A DNA stretch of 62,754 bases from Planktothrix paucivesiculata PCC 9631 (lineage in GTDB: Bacteria; Cyanobacteriota; Cyanobacteriia; Cyanobacteriales; Microcoleaceae). A program made the position numbers and the translations under genes. Location of the stretch: the NCBI RefSeq assembly GCF_900009265.2, contig NZ_LR735023.1:1-62754 (forward strand), in the 5' to 3' direction. Shown in pieces: positions 33,472-44,328 of the stretch. Below the pieces are notes generated by a model. It did not search any database, was not told the origin of the DNA, and worked only from the letters and a program-made list of their open reading frames with translations. Every line of letters begins with the position of its first letter. Position 1 is the first letter of the stretch.

Positions 33472-34636
33472 TCAGCATTTTTTGACGAACTAGATAAACA
33501 GCTTGAGATAGAATTTCAGCCGCTTTATCAATTTCTTCTGAAGTAGTAAATTTACCAATCCCAATTCGGAGCGCACCATCTAACAGTTCTGAGGATAAAC
33601 CCAATGCTCTCAAAACATGAGAAGGGGCAGGTGTCCCTGATGAACAAGCGGCTCCGGTTGATATTGCTAGTTTAGAACGGACTCCGGCAATTATCGCAGT
33701 ATTAGGAACCCCTGGAATCGAAATGTGCAAGTTTCCAGCAAGGCGAGAGTTAATATCACCATTAATCACTAAATCAGGTATTCTTTCAATAAGTAAAGCT
33801 TGTAACCTATCGCGGAGGAGAGCGATCGCCTGTTCATCTTCCTCCATCTCCAGCAAGCGCAAGTGACAAGATTCTCCAAGCCCCACAATTCCTGGTACAT
33901 TTAGAGTTCCTGAACGAATTCCATTTTGATGCCCACCTCCCCAGATTAGAGGTTGTAGGTGGTATCCTTTTTTAATAACTAATGCTCCAATTCCTTTAGG
34001 TGCATAAAGTTTGTGTCCAGATAGTGCTAAATAAGTGATACCCCAGTCATTAAAATTAATAGGAATTTTGCCTACTGCCTGAGAAGCATCGCACAGAAAA
34101 GGAATATTATAATGTTGAGCAATATGACCAATTTGTTCAATAGGATAAATAGTTCCAACCTCATTATTAGCTGCCATAACACAGAGTAGGTCAGCACCAT
34201 CAGAACAGACCTTTTTGAGATAATCTAAGTCAATTTGAGCCTGTTGATTGACTTTTAACCCAATGATTTTAGCAATTCCTTTTTTTTCTAAAGCGTTACA
34301 AGTATCTAAAACCGCTTTATGCTCAACTGGGGAAACAATGATTTTAGAGGGTTTATTTTGTTTCGCAATATGTCCTTGAATCACTAGATTAATACTTTCC
34401 GTTGCACCAGAGGTAAAAATAATTTCTTTAGGAGAAGCATTGATTAATTCTGCTGCTTGTTGACGGGCTTGTTTAACCGCTTGGGAAGCTTCATCACCAT
34501 AACCATGATCCACACTATTAGCATTACCAAAAGCAGTGGTCATGTAATACATAACTTTTTTCGCTACTCTAGGATCAACGGGAGTAGTAGCATGGTAATC
34601 GAAGTAAATGACAGAAGAAGTTGGTTTAGGTGTCAT
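33458..34636 (-). CDS. sspA: Cysteine desulfurase, SspA-type
   Basis: 392 residues. A class V aminotransferase fold with PLP-binding Lys209 (SGHKLYAPKG), the opening YFDYHATTPVDP, and catalytic Cys331 in TGAACSSGTPAPSHVL, as in NifS/IscS/DndA enzymes. It removes sulfur from L-cysteine as a persulfide and passes it to the phosphorothioation machinery, here probably SspD. ATG overlaps the sspH stop by one base (TAATG), so it is the last gene of the operon. DndA is ruled out only by context: the linked genes are sspB/C/D-like, not dndC/D/E. Confidence 0.9.
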   Translation of the reverse strand: MTPKPTSSVIYFDYHATTPVDPRVAKKVMYYMTTAFGNANSVDHGYGDEASQAVKQARQQAAELINASPKEIIFTSGATESINLVIQGHIAKQNKPSKIIVSPVEHKAVLDTCNALEKKGIAKIIGLKVNQQAQIDLDYLKKVCSDGADLLCVMAANNEVGTIYPIEQIGHIAQHYNIPFLCDASQAVGKIPINFNDWGITYLALSGHKLYAPKGIGALVIKKGYHLQPLIWGGGHQNGIRSGTLNVPGIVGLGESCHLRLLEMEEDEQAIALLRDRLQALLIERIPDLVINGDINSRLAGNLHISIPGVPNTAIIAGVRSKLAISTGAACSSGTPAPSHVLRALGLSSELLDGALRIGIGKFTTSEEIDKAAEILSQAVYLVRQKMLNWRK

Positions 34637-37600
34637 TAATCTAGTTTATAATCTTGTTGAATTGCTTCAGCTACTAAATAAAAATCATCATCAGAAAGAA
34701 GAGGAACTTGAGCATAAATTAAATCTGATTCTCCTGATAGTCTAGCAACTAAATGACCTTTTCCCAATAAGTTTTCTGCACCTTTTTGTCCCAAAGAAAA
34801 TTCTGATGTTCCTGTACTTTCCACTCTTAAAATCAGACGATTACCTAAGTTATCTCTTAGTTGCATTGGGAAAATGTCTTTATCAGGACGTTGAGCGGCG
34901 AAAATTAAATGGATTCCGGCGGCACGAGCTTTAACTCCTAATCTTTGGACAGCAGAAGATACAGCTTCTTTATATTCATTAACTAACATCCAATCAGCAA
35001 ATTCATCATGAACGACTAATAAAACGGGTAGTTTTTGATCATTGGATACTTTTTGATTATAAGTAAATAAATTGTTAACTTTTTGCTGTCTAAATAATTG
35101 ATATCTGTGTTCCATTTCTTCGACAATTTCTCCAAAAATATCTATTGCTTGTTCTTGTTCAATAATAATTCCTTTCTGAAGATGGGGTAAATTTTCGAGA
35201 GCAAAATAATCAGTTCCTTGTTTAGCATCAATGAGATAAATTTGTAAGTTTTTCGGTGAATTAGTAGCACAAAAATCAAGTAATAAATTTCTCAATAAAA
35301 CTGATTTTCCACTGCCAGTTGTACCAGCAATTAAAGTATGAGGATGATGTTGTTGTAATCCTGCAAATTCACGTCCCAAATTTAAGTATAATATTTCACC
35401 ATCAATTTCTTTTATCCCAATCACAAAACTAAGATTAATACTATTATTGTTATTGATTTTTCGTTTTTGCCATACTTCTCGGAGGGAAATAACTTGCCGT
35501 TGAGGACGGGCAACGGAAACAATTATTTTTCCGGGTTGCCCAGAAATATGAATAATTTTTAAACCATGAGTTGTTAGTAGTTGGGAACGTCGTTTTTCAA
35601 TATCTGAAATATTAAGTCTATCTGAACCTTGAAATTGAATTAAGGCAGCATTAGGTGTTAATCTTTGTTCTAAAACTTTAGCTTGGAGATCATAACTCAG
35701 TAAAGCTTGACGAAGGGAATTAACAGTTTGATTTAACCATTGTTCTTCTTCTATTTTATTATTAGATGATTTATAATTTTGATTAAGCCAATTAGCAAAA
35801 TGAATATTTGTCCAAGATTTATCTTGTTTTTCGCTAGTTAATTTTTCAGTTAATGAAGTTTTTTGCTCATTACTTTGATTGATTAAAGATGATGAATTAA
35901 TATCTATATTTTGATTATTGAATGATGAACTATTATTGTTAGTTTTAATAGAATCATTATCTCGCAGATTAATATTTTCTTCTTTAATGTCAACTACTTT
36001 AAACTCATCGTCAATATTGTTAGTCCAAATAACTCTTTCAGCCGGAAATTGAGGCTTAGAAATTAACCAAGGTTTTTTTTCTCCAAACTCCCCTCTTACT
36101 GTTAATAATGACTTGCCATTGTGGTAAGCCAGAATTAATTTTCTAACATCCGCACGACTAAAAATTTCTTGAAAACATCTTTGAGCTTTAGGTATTATTA
36201 TTTGTTCACTGTTAACAGAATTGTCATTAGGCCCAGAAATAAAAACATGAGAATAGCCTGATAAATCAATCTTAATTTGACCATAACGAATTTGTTCACG
36301 CCATTGTTCAATGGAAATTGTCGAATTGGGATCAAATTCAATTCCTTCTAATAATAAATCTCCAAAACGAGATAACCATAAATCACGATCTAAACGCCCT
36401 GGTGTAATAAATAGCGCATTATTAATACGTTCAACTGTATCTCTCAATTGTTTTTGTGATTTTTTCCTAACTTCTGTAACACCATTTGCATTAACATATT
36501 TAGCCTCAGAAATAACAATTTTTAATACTGGTTGATCATCTATAATTTGAGGACTAATAGCTAAAATGTCAGCAATTTGTCCCTCTTTTTGTCCTAGCCA
36601 TGTAGCATAATCATCTAAAAAATACCATCCTAAAGGATCATTTTCATTTAATTCTGATTTAAGTAAAGCTTTACTTAAAACTACCCCAATTAATTCACTA
36701 GCATTGTTACCACATTTGGCTGCTCTTAAAACAATATCGCCTGATAATTGATTAGCTGAATCAATAAAACGTTGAGATAAATTAACTAATTCCTGCTCAT
36801 TAAGATTGAGATTTAATGATTCTAAACGACGTTTAACTAGCACTTTTAATAAATTTAAAGGTGCAATCGAAGAAACTAAAAAATTACGTTCATAGGTACG
36901 ATGTTGTTGATAACGTATTACTTGAACTCCCTGATTAATTAATTGTTTTCTTTCTAATAAATCATCATAATTAACAACCCACTCCCCTAAACGATGGACT
37001 TCTTCAAAAATAGTTTTAGTTGTATCATTTTGAAAAGAAATTTGTCGGGCGGGAATAAAATGTTCTTCCGGGGATAAATCTTTTCCTTCAATAACACTAT
37101 AAATTACATCTAAATAATTTTTGCCAATATCAGGTTGACTTGGACATACTAAATAAACTGTTGATTTTAATTCATCTTTAGCGGCTGGGCGTTTTCTTGT
37201 CCATCTGGAGGGAACATGATGTAAAATATCAGGAGTTATTTTTTCTGTTGGTAAAGGTTGCCAAACAACTTGTGCTTGTCTGGAAATAACATCTTGTAAA
37301 AAAACAATATCTGCTGCAAATTTTCCTTCCTGATTATTGTGGGATTGAATGGCATCAGACATCACACTAATTCGCAGTTTTGCCATAAAATTTTGAGAGG
37401 CTTCACTGGCAATAAAGACATCAGGATCTGCATCAGAACTTTCAATCATTTGTTCATATAAACGACTCAGTTTTTCTGATTCTCGATGTTTTAAAATAAT
37501 ATGACAACGAGATTCTTCTTGATTTTCTTGTAATGATGCTAATTGATTAACAACAGCTTGAGGTAATTTAATTGAATCACATTGATACAGAATTATACTT

Positions 37601-39996
37601 AAATTAGTTTTTTCATGGGGTAATAGTTCTAAATATCTTTGGACTAATTTAATTAGTTTAGAAGTGGCTTCAGTGGGGTCTTCATTAGTAATTTGATTTT
37701 TAACTTCCCAAGTCGGTCGCTCTAATAAACTATAATCATTGACAGTATCAGACAATGTTAAAAGAACAGGTTGCTCACCTTGATAACCAACTGCAATTTC
37801 AGGATAATAAGGATGGGCTAATTCAGTAATTAAATCAGAAAAGAAAAGACGAGAATCTCCAAATTCTACTTGTTCAGTATTCAGAATATATTTTAATAAT
37901 CCTGATATTTGACGGGCTTTAATGGCGATTCCAGCTAATCTAAAAGGATGCCAAGGAGCAATAATAGCAGATGGATTTCCTCTTTCTACTTTAATACACC
38001 CTAAACTTAGTAAAGGTTGATAAAGTTCAATTCGATTTTGATCTCCTTTTGCCTCTTGTAACAAAATTTCTAATAGTTTTTGATAGGTTTTACTTTGTTT
38101 CAAAATTTCATAACTGGCAATTCCTTTTCCAGTTAATAAGTTTTGAATAGCTTGTTGATAAGATTCTTTAAATTCTTGCCACACTTGATTAATTTTTTGT
38201 GCAGAATCAGAATTTAAACGATTTGCTTTAACGGCTTCTTTAATCTTTTTTGGAAAAGTTTTAGCTAAATCAAATTTAGGATCATATTTAGGAATTAATG
38301 ATCCTCTATCCTGTCCAAATGCTGCCATAATTGTGCCAACGTCTTTCAAAGAAATACCTTGAAGACGACCTTTTTTACTAACTAATTCTCTGGAAATATT
38401 AGAGGAAATAAAAGGCGATTTAGAAGAATCATAAAGACGTTTTAAATCTGTATAAAGTTCTAATCCAATTGCATTAGGATTATACTTCCAAATTAATTTA
38501 ATTTTTTGATTACCTGAAAATGAAGATTTCAGTTCGATTTCAAATTTAATTTCTGTAGCTGATCTACTAATTGAGGTGTTTTCTTTATATTTATTCTCTT
38601 GTTTTTTTCGAGTTTCTTCTAATAGTTCATCATACTTAAATAACCAATGAGTTTCCCATTTAATTTCTGGGGAAGTTAGTTGTTCAATTCCTTTATATCT
38701 AGTAGAAAAATAAATTCCTACTTGTGCATTAAGTTCAAGCCATTTACTTTTTCGGCTAGTTTTTTCTGTTTTAATAATTAATTTTTGTTGTCCTTCTCTT
38801 GATTCAGATTGAGCGTATAATCTCTCAAAAGCTTGTATTAATCCAATTAAAAAGTCATTACATTCTACCGGTTGTCCATAAACAAATTTATCCCATTTTG
38901 CTTTTAATCTGGGATCTTGTTCTAAAGACTGACGATGAGTTTCATAAAATTCTTCATCATCTTCATTAGAATTTTTAGTAGTAGAACGTTTTTTGAGAGC
39001 TTTTAAATATTCTTGTTCTTTTTCTGTTAAAGCATCAGAATACTCGTCTTCAAAAAATTGAATTGTTAAAGATGCTAAATCTGTTTTTGGCGGTTTTAAT
39101 CCGGTAAAAAGAACATCAATATTATCTTTTTCCCATTCAAATAGGGCTAAATTTAAGGCGTTTTCATGCCAACCAGAAGGACTATTAATAAATTCAAGAA
39201 TAGCTGAATGGGCTATTTCAGGAATTTGCTCTTTTCCTTTAAAAAAGGCTTTATTAATTTCTTGTTCTTCGATTGGTTTCAAATTAGGCATTTGTTTTCT
39301 TAGATAACAAGCTCGTTTATCATTTGCTTGTTTATAAAGATTTTCCCAACGTTTAGCATGACCACGATATTTGTCAGGAATTGCCTCAAAATAGCTAGAA
39401 TCCCTGGGAATTTTTAAAGCGGGTAATGCCCACCCTAAAGCATTAATCAGAGGTTCATTTTCTGTTGAAATTCTGGAATGAGTATCAACAATATAGTAAG
39501 CAAAATTAGCTAGACTTAAGTTAATAGTTGTTTGCAATCCTTTTAAAGCTTTTTGCCAATATTTAATTTGTTCATCTGATAACAGTAAATTACGACCAGC
39601 AATATTAACCCAAATCTCAGTTTCTGCCATTAATTCATTAGCACCAATTCGAGGAATATCTTGTAAAGATTGTCCTTGATCATCATTGGTATTTGCTAAT
39701 AATAAAATCGGTTGATCGCAAGAAGCATGGCGTAAATGAACTGTGCGTTCCGAAGTAATAATTGACTTTGGTAAATCAGTAAAATCGCCGATTAAAGAAT
39801 AGGGAATTTGGATTTTAATTTTTGGTGATAAATGGGGATCATTGAGAATTTGACGACAAATTTCAGCAACTTGTTCGGGCTGTAAACAATCTAACAAAAA
39901 ACGTGCCACTCCCCCAGAGGTTTCTTCTTCCTCTATGGAACTCGAATTTTTGAGAAATTGTGCGGTTACTTTACCAATTAATTCTAAAGGATTCAT
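34636..39996 (-). CDS. sspH: SspH/DptH-type large DNA-translocase-like restriction protein
   Basis: 1786 residues from ATG 39996, which overlaps the sspG stop by one base. An upstream start at 40038 is less likely. The C-terminal ~300 residues are an FtsK/HerA-type ATPase: IAGTTGSGKSVLL with Lys1564, LLVVHDEFADWM near 1667 as Walker B, and IFAAQRPDKDIFPMQLRDN as a sensor segment. The first ~1500 residues have no domain I recognise but match the size of DptH (DNA phosphorothioation-dependent restriction) proteins. In SspFGH systems this subunit is needed for damage of DNA lacking the phosphorothioate mark. AT-rich, with a poly-Asn/Ser linker near residues 1345-1400. Confidence 0.82.
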   Translation of the reverse strand: MNPLELIGKVTAQFLKNSSSIEEEETSGGVARFLLDCLQPEQVAEICRQILNDPHLSPKIKIQIPYSLIGDFTDLPKSIITSERTVHLRHASCDQPILLLANTNDDQGQSLQDIPRIGANELMAETEIWVNIAGRNLLLSDEQIKYWQKALKGLQTTINLSLANFAYYIVDTHSRISTENEPLINALGWALPALKIPRDSSYFEAIPDKYRGHAKRWENLYKQANDKRACYLRKQMPNLKPIEEQEINKAFFKGKEQIPEIAHSAILEFINSPSGWHENALNLALFEWEKDNIDVLFTGLKPPKTDLASLTIQFFEDEYSDALTEKEQEYLKALKKRSTTKNSNEDDEEFYETHRQSLEQDPRLKAKWDKFVYGQPVECNDFLIGLIQAFERLYAQSESREGQQKLIIKTEKTSRKSKWLELNAQVGIYFSTRYKGIEQLTSPEIKWETHWLFKYDELLEETRKKQENKYKENTSISRSATEIKFEIELKSSFSGNQKIKLIWKYNPNAIGLELYTDLKRLYDSSKSPFISSNISRELVSKKGRLQGISLKDVGTIMAAFGQDRGSLIPKYDPKFDLAKTFPKKIKEAVKANRLNSDSAQKINQVWQEFKESYQQAIQNLLTGKGIASYEILKQSKTYQKLLEILLQEAKGDQNRIELYQPLLSLGCIKVERGNPSAIIAPWHPFRLAGIAIKARQISGLLKYILNTEQVEFGDSRLFFSDLITELAHPYYPEIAVGYQGEQPVLLTLSDTVNDYSLLERPTWEVKNQITNEDPTEATSKLIKLVQRYLELLPHEKTNLSIILYQCDSIKLPQAVVNQLASLQENQEESRCHIILKHRESEKLSRLYEQMIESSDADPDVFIASEASQNFMAKLRISVMSDAIQSHNNQEGKFAADIVFLQDVISRQAQVVWQPLPTEKITPDILHHVPSRWTRKRPAAKDELKSTVYLVCPSQPDIGKNYLDVIYSVIEGKDLSPEEHFIPARQISFQNDTTKTIFEEVHRLGEWVVNYDDLLERKQLINQGVQVIRYQQHRTYERNFLVSSIAPLNLLKVLVKRRLESLNLNLNEQELVNLSQRFIDSANQLSGDIVLRAAKCGNNASELIGVVLSKALLKSELNENDPLGWYFLDDYATWLGQKEGQIADILAISPQIIDDQPVLKIVISEAKYVNANGVTEVRKKSQKQLRDTVERINNALFITPGRLDRDLWLSRFGDLLLEGIEFDPNSTISIEQWREQIRYGQIKIDLSGYSHVFISGPNDNSVNSEQIIIPKAQRCFQEIFSRADVRKLILAYHNGKSLLTVRGEFGEKKPWLISKPQFPAERVIWTNNIDDEFKVVDIKEENINLRDNDSIKTNNNSSSFNNQNIDINSSSLINQSNEQKTSLTEKLTSEKQDKSWTNIHFANWLNQNYKSSNNKIEEEQWLNQTVNSLRQALLSYDLQAKVLEQRLTPNAALIQFQGSDRLNISDIEKRRSQLLTTHGLKIIHISGQPGKIIVSVARPQRQVISLREVWQKRKINNNNSINLSFVIGIKEIDGEILYLNLGREFAGLQQHHPHTLIAGTTGSGKSVLLRNLLLDFCATNSPKNLQIYLIDAKQGTDYFALENLPHLQKGIIIEQEQAIDIFGEIVEEMEHRYQLFRQQKVNNLFTYNQKVSNDQKLPVLLVVHDEFADWMLVNEYKEAVSSAVQRLGVKARAAGIHLIFAAQRPDKDIFPMQLRDNLGNRLILRVESTGTSEFSLGQKGAENLLGKGHLVARLSGESDLIYAQVPLLSDDDFYLVAEAIQQDYKLD

Positions 39997-41558
39997 TACA
40001 CTAACTCCACTGCAAAAGGATTTTGAACATAAGCACAAGCATCTGAAAGTCGTTTTAATAAGCCTAAACTCGCTAGACGTGCTTCTAAACGCTCGGCATT
40101 ACTTTTAAAAGCTTCTTGATCCGCTTCTCCGGCTTCAATAAATTTAGTCGCTTGGCGATCGCCAATAATAAAACCGTATTTTTCTGATAATTTGGCTAAA
40201 AACTGTTGAAATTCTAAACGATGCTCTACTGTAGATAATACAACAGTTTTTAACAGGGAATCACTGGGGGCATAACGTAGTCGGCGACTGCCACGACTAG
40301 AAACTAAGCCAATTTCTTTCGCCCAACTACTATGACATTTTGCAATATGTTTTTTATGACGAGAAATTGCTTGTTCGCAAAGTTCGTCAAGCATCTCATC
40401 TGGTGAATTGGCTGTGTCTCCATCCCATGCAAACTTTTCTTTGAGTAATGTTTTTGTATCCTCCAAAAAATTAGGTGAAGTTTTACAATCATCCCATTCA
40501 GTGGTTTTTGTGATACTCCGAATATAATGTTGTACAGCTTGATGTGAAAAATTATTATTTTCCAAAAAAGAGGTAGAAGCTAAATCTCTAATTACGGTTT
40601 TCTTGGGAGCAATAATTTCTAAAATAAATTGAGGTGATTCCTCATTTTCTAAAACAGCTTTTGCTCGTGAAAGTAAGTAAATAATTAGATGCAGTCCAGT
40701 GAGAGTAACTAGATAGGGAATAGCATCATAATCCGGTAAGTTATAATTTAAAATTCTCAGCCAGTCGTCAGCAAAATCCTTATACTCTGTTAGTTTTTTA
40801 TATGGCAAATAAGGAGGATTACCACCTTCTCTTGTGTGTGTTAGTTCAAATTCAGGCTGTAACAGTTTAATAATTCGATTCCATTTTGAGGTTTGATCAG
40901 GATTTTCAGCTTCTCTAACAATTCCTAACTTCAACAAAGCTGTTTTTAATTCTGATCCTTTTCCACTTCGACATAACATTAAATATAATAGTTCTCCCGT
41001 TCTCGCAAAAAAGCGGCGATCTTGAGAAAAGTTAGTCCCTGTAACCCTTAAATCAGAATATAAACAATCGGCTCCATAAGGAAAAACAAATTTAGAAGTC
41101 CAACGTTTATTACTATCTCCTTCAGTCGCATTACTTTGAAAAAAATGGATGATTTTCACAAAATCTTTGAAAGAAGCAAACCTCTTTCTTAAATAACTAA
41201 AATCTACGGGCTGATTAATTCCACCACAACTATTAATCATAATTTTTTCCCATTCTTTCCAACAAGCCTCTTCAGCCAAACCTTGATTACTAATAGATTC
41301 TAAGTAAGGATTATTAAATAAAAGATTACGCAAATAAAGTCGAGGGTAGTAATAGTATTTTAAATTGTTAAGCTGATTTTCTTCTTCTTTAAAGCCTTTA
41401 TTGACTTCAATTTGGGATTGAAGAATACCTAAAAATTCTAATAAAGTTAACCAAGGAGTTTGTTCATCATAGAGGCGATGTCCCCAAATGGCTTCATCAA
41501 CCCACATTTCAATATTTTCTGGTATTTTTTGAGGGAGCGGTAGAAAATTATTATTCAT
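39996..41558 (-). CDS. sspG: SspG/DptG-type restriction subunit
   Basis: 520 residues, no enzymatic motif recognised. Size and position between an ATPase (F) and the giant translocase (H) match DptG of DptFGH and SspG of SspFGH systems. The start overlaps the sspF stop as ATGA (41558-41555), and its stop overlaps the sspH start. A tract of conserved-looking aromatic residues (ADCLYSDLRVTGTNFSQDRR) and a C-terminal helical part (residues 430-520) are visible. Assignment rests mainly on context. Confidence 0.75.
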   Translation of the reverse strand: MNNNFLPLPQKIPENIEMWVDEAIWGHRLYDEQTPWLTLLEFLGILQSQIEVNKGFKEEENQLNNLKYYYYPRLYLRNLLFNNPYLESISNQGLAEEACWKEWEKIMINSCGGINQPVDFSYLRKRFASFKDFVKIIHFFQSNATEGDSNKRWTSKFVFPYGADCLYSDLRVTGTNFSQDRRFFARTGELLYLMLCRSGKGSELKTALLKLGIVREAENPDQTSKWNRIIKLLQPEFELTHTREGGNPPYLPYKKLTEYKDFADDWLRILNYNLPDYDAIPYLVTLTGLHLIIYLLSRAKAVLENEESPQFILEIIAPKKTVIRDLASTSFLENNNFSHQAVQHYIRSITKTTEWDDCKTSPNFLEDTKTLLKEKFAWDGDTANSPDEMLDELCEQAISRHKKHIAKCHSSWAKEIGLVSSRGSRRLRYAPSDSLLKTVVLSTVEHRLEFQQFLAKLSEKYGFIIGDRQATKFIEAGEADQEAFKSNAERLEARLASLGLLKRLSDACAYVQNPFAVELV

Positions 41559-43414
41559 AGTTGAATCTCCAAGTGAATATGGTGAGCAATTTCATCTTTT
41601 ACCTCAAGTAACTGAAGTAAAATATAGTTTTCTGAGTTTATTTCTGGTTCATTGTCAAGACGTTTTCTTTTGGCAATTTGTTGTATAATCTGAGTTTTAA
41701 AAGCTAAAATGTCTTCATAACATTCTTGAGAAAAACTACTAGGCAATGTTCCTTCAGCAACTCTACTTAAATATTCATATCTAGTTAAATTTAAGCCTAA
41801 TCGGATCGGAGCTAATTCAGAATTTGCAGAAAGATTAACCACTAAATAGGGTTTATTTTGGTTTTGATCTAGTTCAATCCTAACTTCCTCCCCCCTTTTT
41901 TTTCTAACCGATATTTCATCTTCAAAAACTTTACTAATTCTAGCTTGGGAGTAACTTCCAGAAGTTGCAATAATTAACTTATCAGGATTTTTAACTAACA
42001 TTCCTGTAAAAATACGATTAATTCCTCTAACTAAACGTCCGATTAGGTTTTGAGAAATCTGTTTTTGCTCTTTTAATACTCTATAAACATCATTCAGGTA
42101 TTCTCCAGCATATTGAAATACGGTTAAATTCCAAAAATTAAGACTTGATTCTTGTTCTGGCGGAATAATAAAAAATAATCGTTGTCTTTGGGATTGAAGT
42201 AATGTTAAAAAATGCTCTCTTTCCTCAACAGAATTACCCTCAAGATAACGCTCTTGTTCTGAGCAAAATTGACGAGAAGCACCATAAAATAAATCCCTTT
42301 TGACTAGATCATTGTAACTTTCTTGTAGGTCAGGATCATCCGATCCAAAGATTAAAATATCATCAATTTGATTGCTAGTTTCAGTACCTATACCGAAATA
42401 ACTTAAAACTTTAAATACTTCGTAAGAGTTTCTTTTTCTTGGAGATAAATTTTCACCAAAGACATTACCATAAAGACTTGCATTATTACTTGTTCCTTTT
42501 TCAATAATTTTAGGGATAGTTTTACAATTGAGAATGTAATCTTTTGCATCAGAATGACCAAGTAAAATATTGGCAATTAGTAATAGTAATTGTCTAATTG
42601 GCAAGTGCATTCCATTCAGTTCTGCTAATTCAAGTAGATCAATTAATCTTTTTTGTATCCTTTGATTATTTTCTATCCCGTCAAGTCTAATTTTATTTTC
42701 AAAAATAGGACACTTTTCATTTGGATTTAGGGGATTATGATAATAACATTGTTGACATTCCTGCCAACCATTATTATTTAAGACGGCATCTAAAATTTTC
42801 GGAAATATTTGAGCCGCACTTAAGCGACTAAGATTATAAAGCCGTAAATTATAATCTTTATTACATTTAGCATCAGTAACTAATAATTCTTCAATAAGTT
42901 GACGAACTTTTATAACATTAGAATTGTCTATAGCTTGATTCCATGCTTCTATTAGTTGTCCATCATTAGCGGCAATCAAGTAAATATTATCGAGTGAAGA
43001 TTCAATAATAGCATTCGCCATTTCAGTTAATAAATTGATTTTCAGATCATTTTCCAATTCACTTAAATCTTTAACAATTAATAATTGCTTATTTCCAATC
43101 ATTAATTTATAAACTTTTTGGTCTTTTTCCCAATCTTCAGAACTACCATTTAATGCTTCCCAAATTTCTCGACAACAGAAGGTTTTTCCGTCTCCGGCTG
43201 TTCCTGTTAAAATCACTGATTTAGGTGATTCTGATTTAAAATTATCAATTAATTCTTTTAGATATTCAGTTTCAAAGGTAATTGGCTCAACTTTTTTACG
43301 TTTTAAATTGCGTTGAATGACCTCATCATACATATTGTCATTACGGGGAATCGCTCCGTAATGTCTAAGAAAATCAATCCATTTAGATTTGGGAAAAGAA
43401 GAAGTATGATTCAT
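41555..43414 (-). CDS. sspF: SspF/DptF-type P-loop ATPase
   Basis: 619 residues from ATG 43414, which overlaps the sspD stop as ATGA. An in-frame upstream start (43432) would give a longer overlap. Walker A is GTAGDGKT at residues 71-78, and LIVKDLSELENDL follows as a possible Walker B region. A Cys cluster CQQCYYHNPLNPNEKC (near residue 215-230) looks like a zinc knuckle. Matches DptF by size, motifs and neighbours. It would provide ATP-driven DNA processing together with SspG and SspH. Confidence 0.8.
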   Translation of the reverse strand: MNHTSSFPKSKWIDFLRHYGAIPRNDNMYDEVIQRNLKRKKVEPITFETEYLKELIDNFKSESPKSVILTGTAGDGKTFCCREIWEALNGSSEDWEKDQKVYKLMIGNKQLLIVKDLSELENDLKINLLTEMANAIIESSLDNIYLIAANDGQLIEAWNQAIDNSNVIKVRQLIEELLVTDAKCNKDYNLRLYNLSRLSAAQIFPKILDAVLNNNGWQECQQCYYHNPLNPNEKCPIFENKIRLDGIENNQRIQKRLIDLLELAELNGMHLPIRQLLLLIANILLGHSDAKDYILNCKTIPKIIEKGTSNNASLYGNVFGENLSPRKRNSYEVFKVLSYFGIGTETSNQIDDILIFGSDDPDLQESYNDLVKRDLFYGASRQFCSEQERYLEGNSVEEREHFLTLLQSQRQRLFFIIPPEQESSLNFWNLTVFQYAGEYLNDVYRVLKEQKQISQNLIGRLVRGINRIFTGMLVKNPDKLIIATSGSYSQARISKVFEDEISVRKKRGEEVRIELDQNQNKPYLVVNLSANSELAPIRLGLNLTRYEYLSRVAEGTLPSSFSQECYEDILAFKTQIIQQIAKRKRLDNEPEINSENYILLQLLEVKDEIAHHIHLEIQL

Positions 43415-44211
43415 AAATGACAAACCAAACAAGGCAACTGTTCATCCTCTTTATCTAAAAGAGCTTCTAAGGCCTCAGCTAAAGTACGATTAGGAGTTAA
43501 CTTTTTTTCCTTAGCCATTGACTTCTGATGATAAGCAATAATTTCGTCCTTACGTTTTAAAAGTTCGGATAAGCTTTCCCCTTCAGTCCAAGTATAAGTG
43601 CGACCATCTGCATGATTTTGTTCATAATCAATTGCTTGTTGAAATAAATCTGGATGTTCCTGTGCCAACATTACCCACTCATACTTACGTTGGAAGAAGC
43701 AGAAAAAGCAACCAGAACGACTTCTCCATTGATAATATTTAGGAAGCCCAATTCCACTATCTTCTAAGATTTGAATAATATCTTGTTTAACCAAACCTCT
43801 TTCCTTAAAAGGAAAAACAGGCTTGATATTGGGCTTTGTTGAAATATAACCCTCCCGATTTTCGTCAGCCCGAATCCCAATATAGCTATAAGTTAAGTCA
43901 TTGCCTACAAACTTTTCTAGGGGTTCTATCTTCATCTTGACCGTACACCAACGCATTTGAGGCGACGGTAACAATCCATCGTGAATAGCCAACCAATGGT
44001 CAAAACCTCGTTCTGAATTCAGATAATCAATCTTAATCCCTAGACGGGCTTTAATCCTTTCCAGGTATTCATAGGTTTCAGGTAACTCTTTATGGGTATC
44101 ACAAAAAAAATACTCCATATCTGGAATTTCCTTGTGTAGTAAGACAGCAAGGGCTGTACTATCCTTTCCACCCGACAGACCCAAAATATGCCTTGCCTTT
44201 GTCTGTGTCAT
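43411..44211 (-). CDS. sspD: SspD-type PAPS-reductase-like PP-loop sulfur transferase
   Basis: 266 residues. The PP-loop is SGGKDST at residues 13-19, followed by YFFCDTHKELPETYEYL as in PAPS reductase/DndC-like ATP pyrophosphatases. Cysteines at MRWCTVKMK, CFFCFF and the terminal CLVCH may hold an iron-sulfur cluster. At 266 residues it is much shorter than DndC (about 500), which favours the SspBCD system. It activates DNA phosphate or carries sulfur for phosphorothioation. A 117-bp gap, the only sizeable one in the operon, separates it from sspC. Confidence 0.87.
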   Translation of the reverse strand: MTQTKARHILGLSGGKDSTALAVLLHKEIPDMEYFFCDTHKELPETYEYLERIKARLGIKIDYLNSERGFDHWLAIHDGLLPSPQMRWCTVKMKIEPLEKFVGNDLTYSYIGIRADENREGYISTKPNIKPVFPFKERGLVKQDIIQILEDSGIGLPKYYQWRSRSGCFFCFFQRKYEWVMLAQEHPDLFQQAIDYEQNHADGRTYTWTEGESLSELLKRKDEIIAYHQKSMAKEKKLTPNRTLAEALEALLDKEDEQLPCLVCHL

Positions 44212-44328
44212 TGTTTACCCTACAGTAAATCCCTGAATAAAACTCTACAATTAAAATTCCAGAGTTTTACTCTCTTAGAGTAGCACCGAAAAGTTAGTTT
44301 AGTAAAGCACTACTGTTAAAAACTTAAC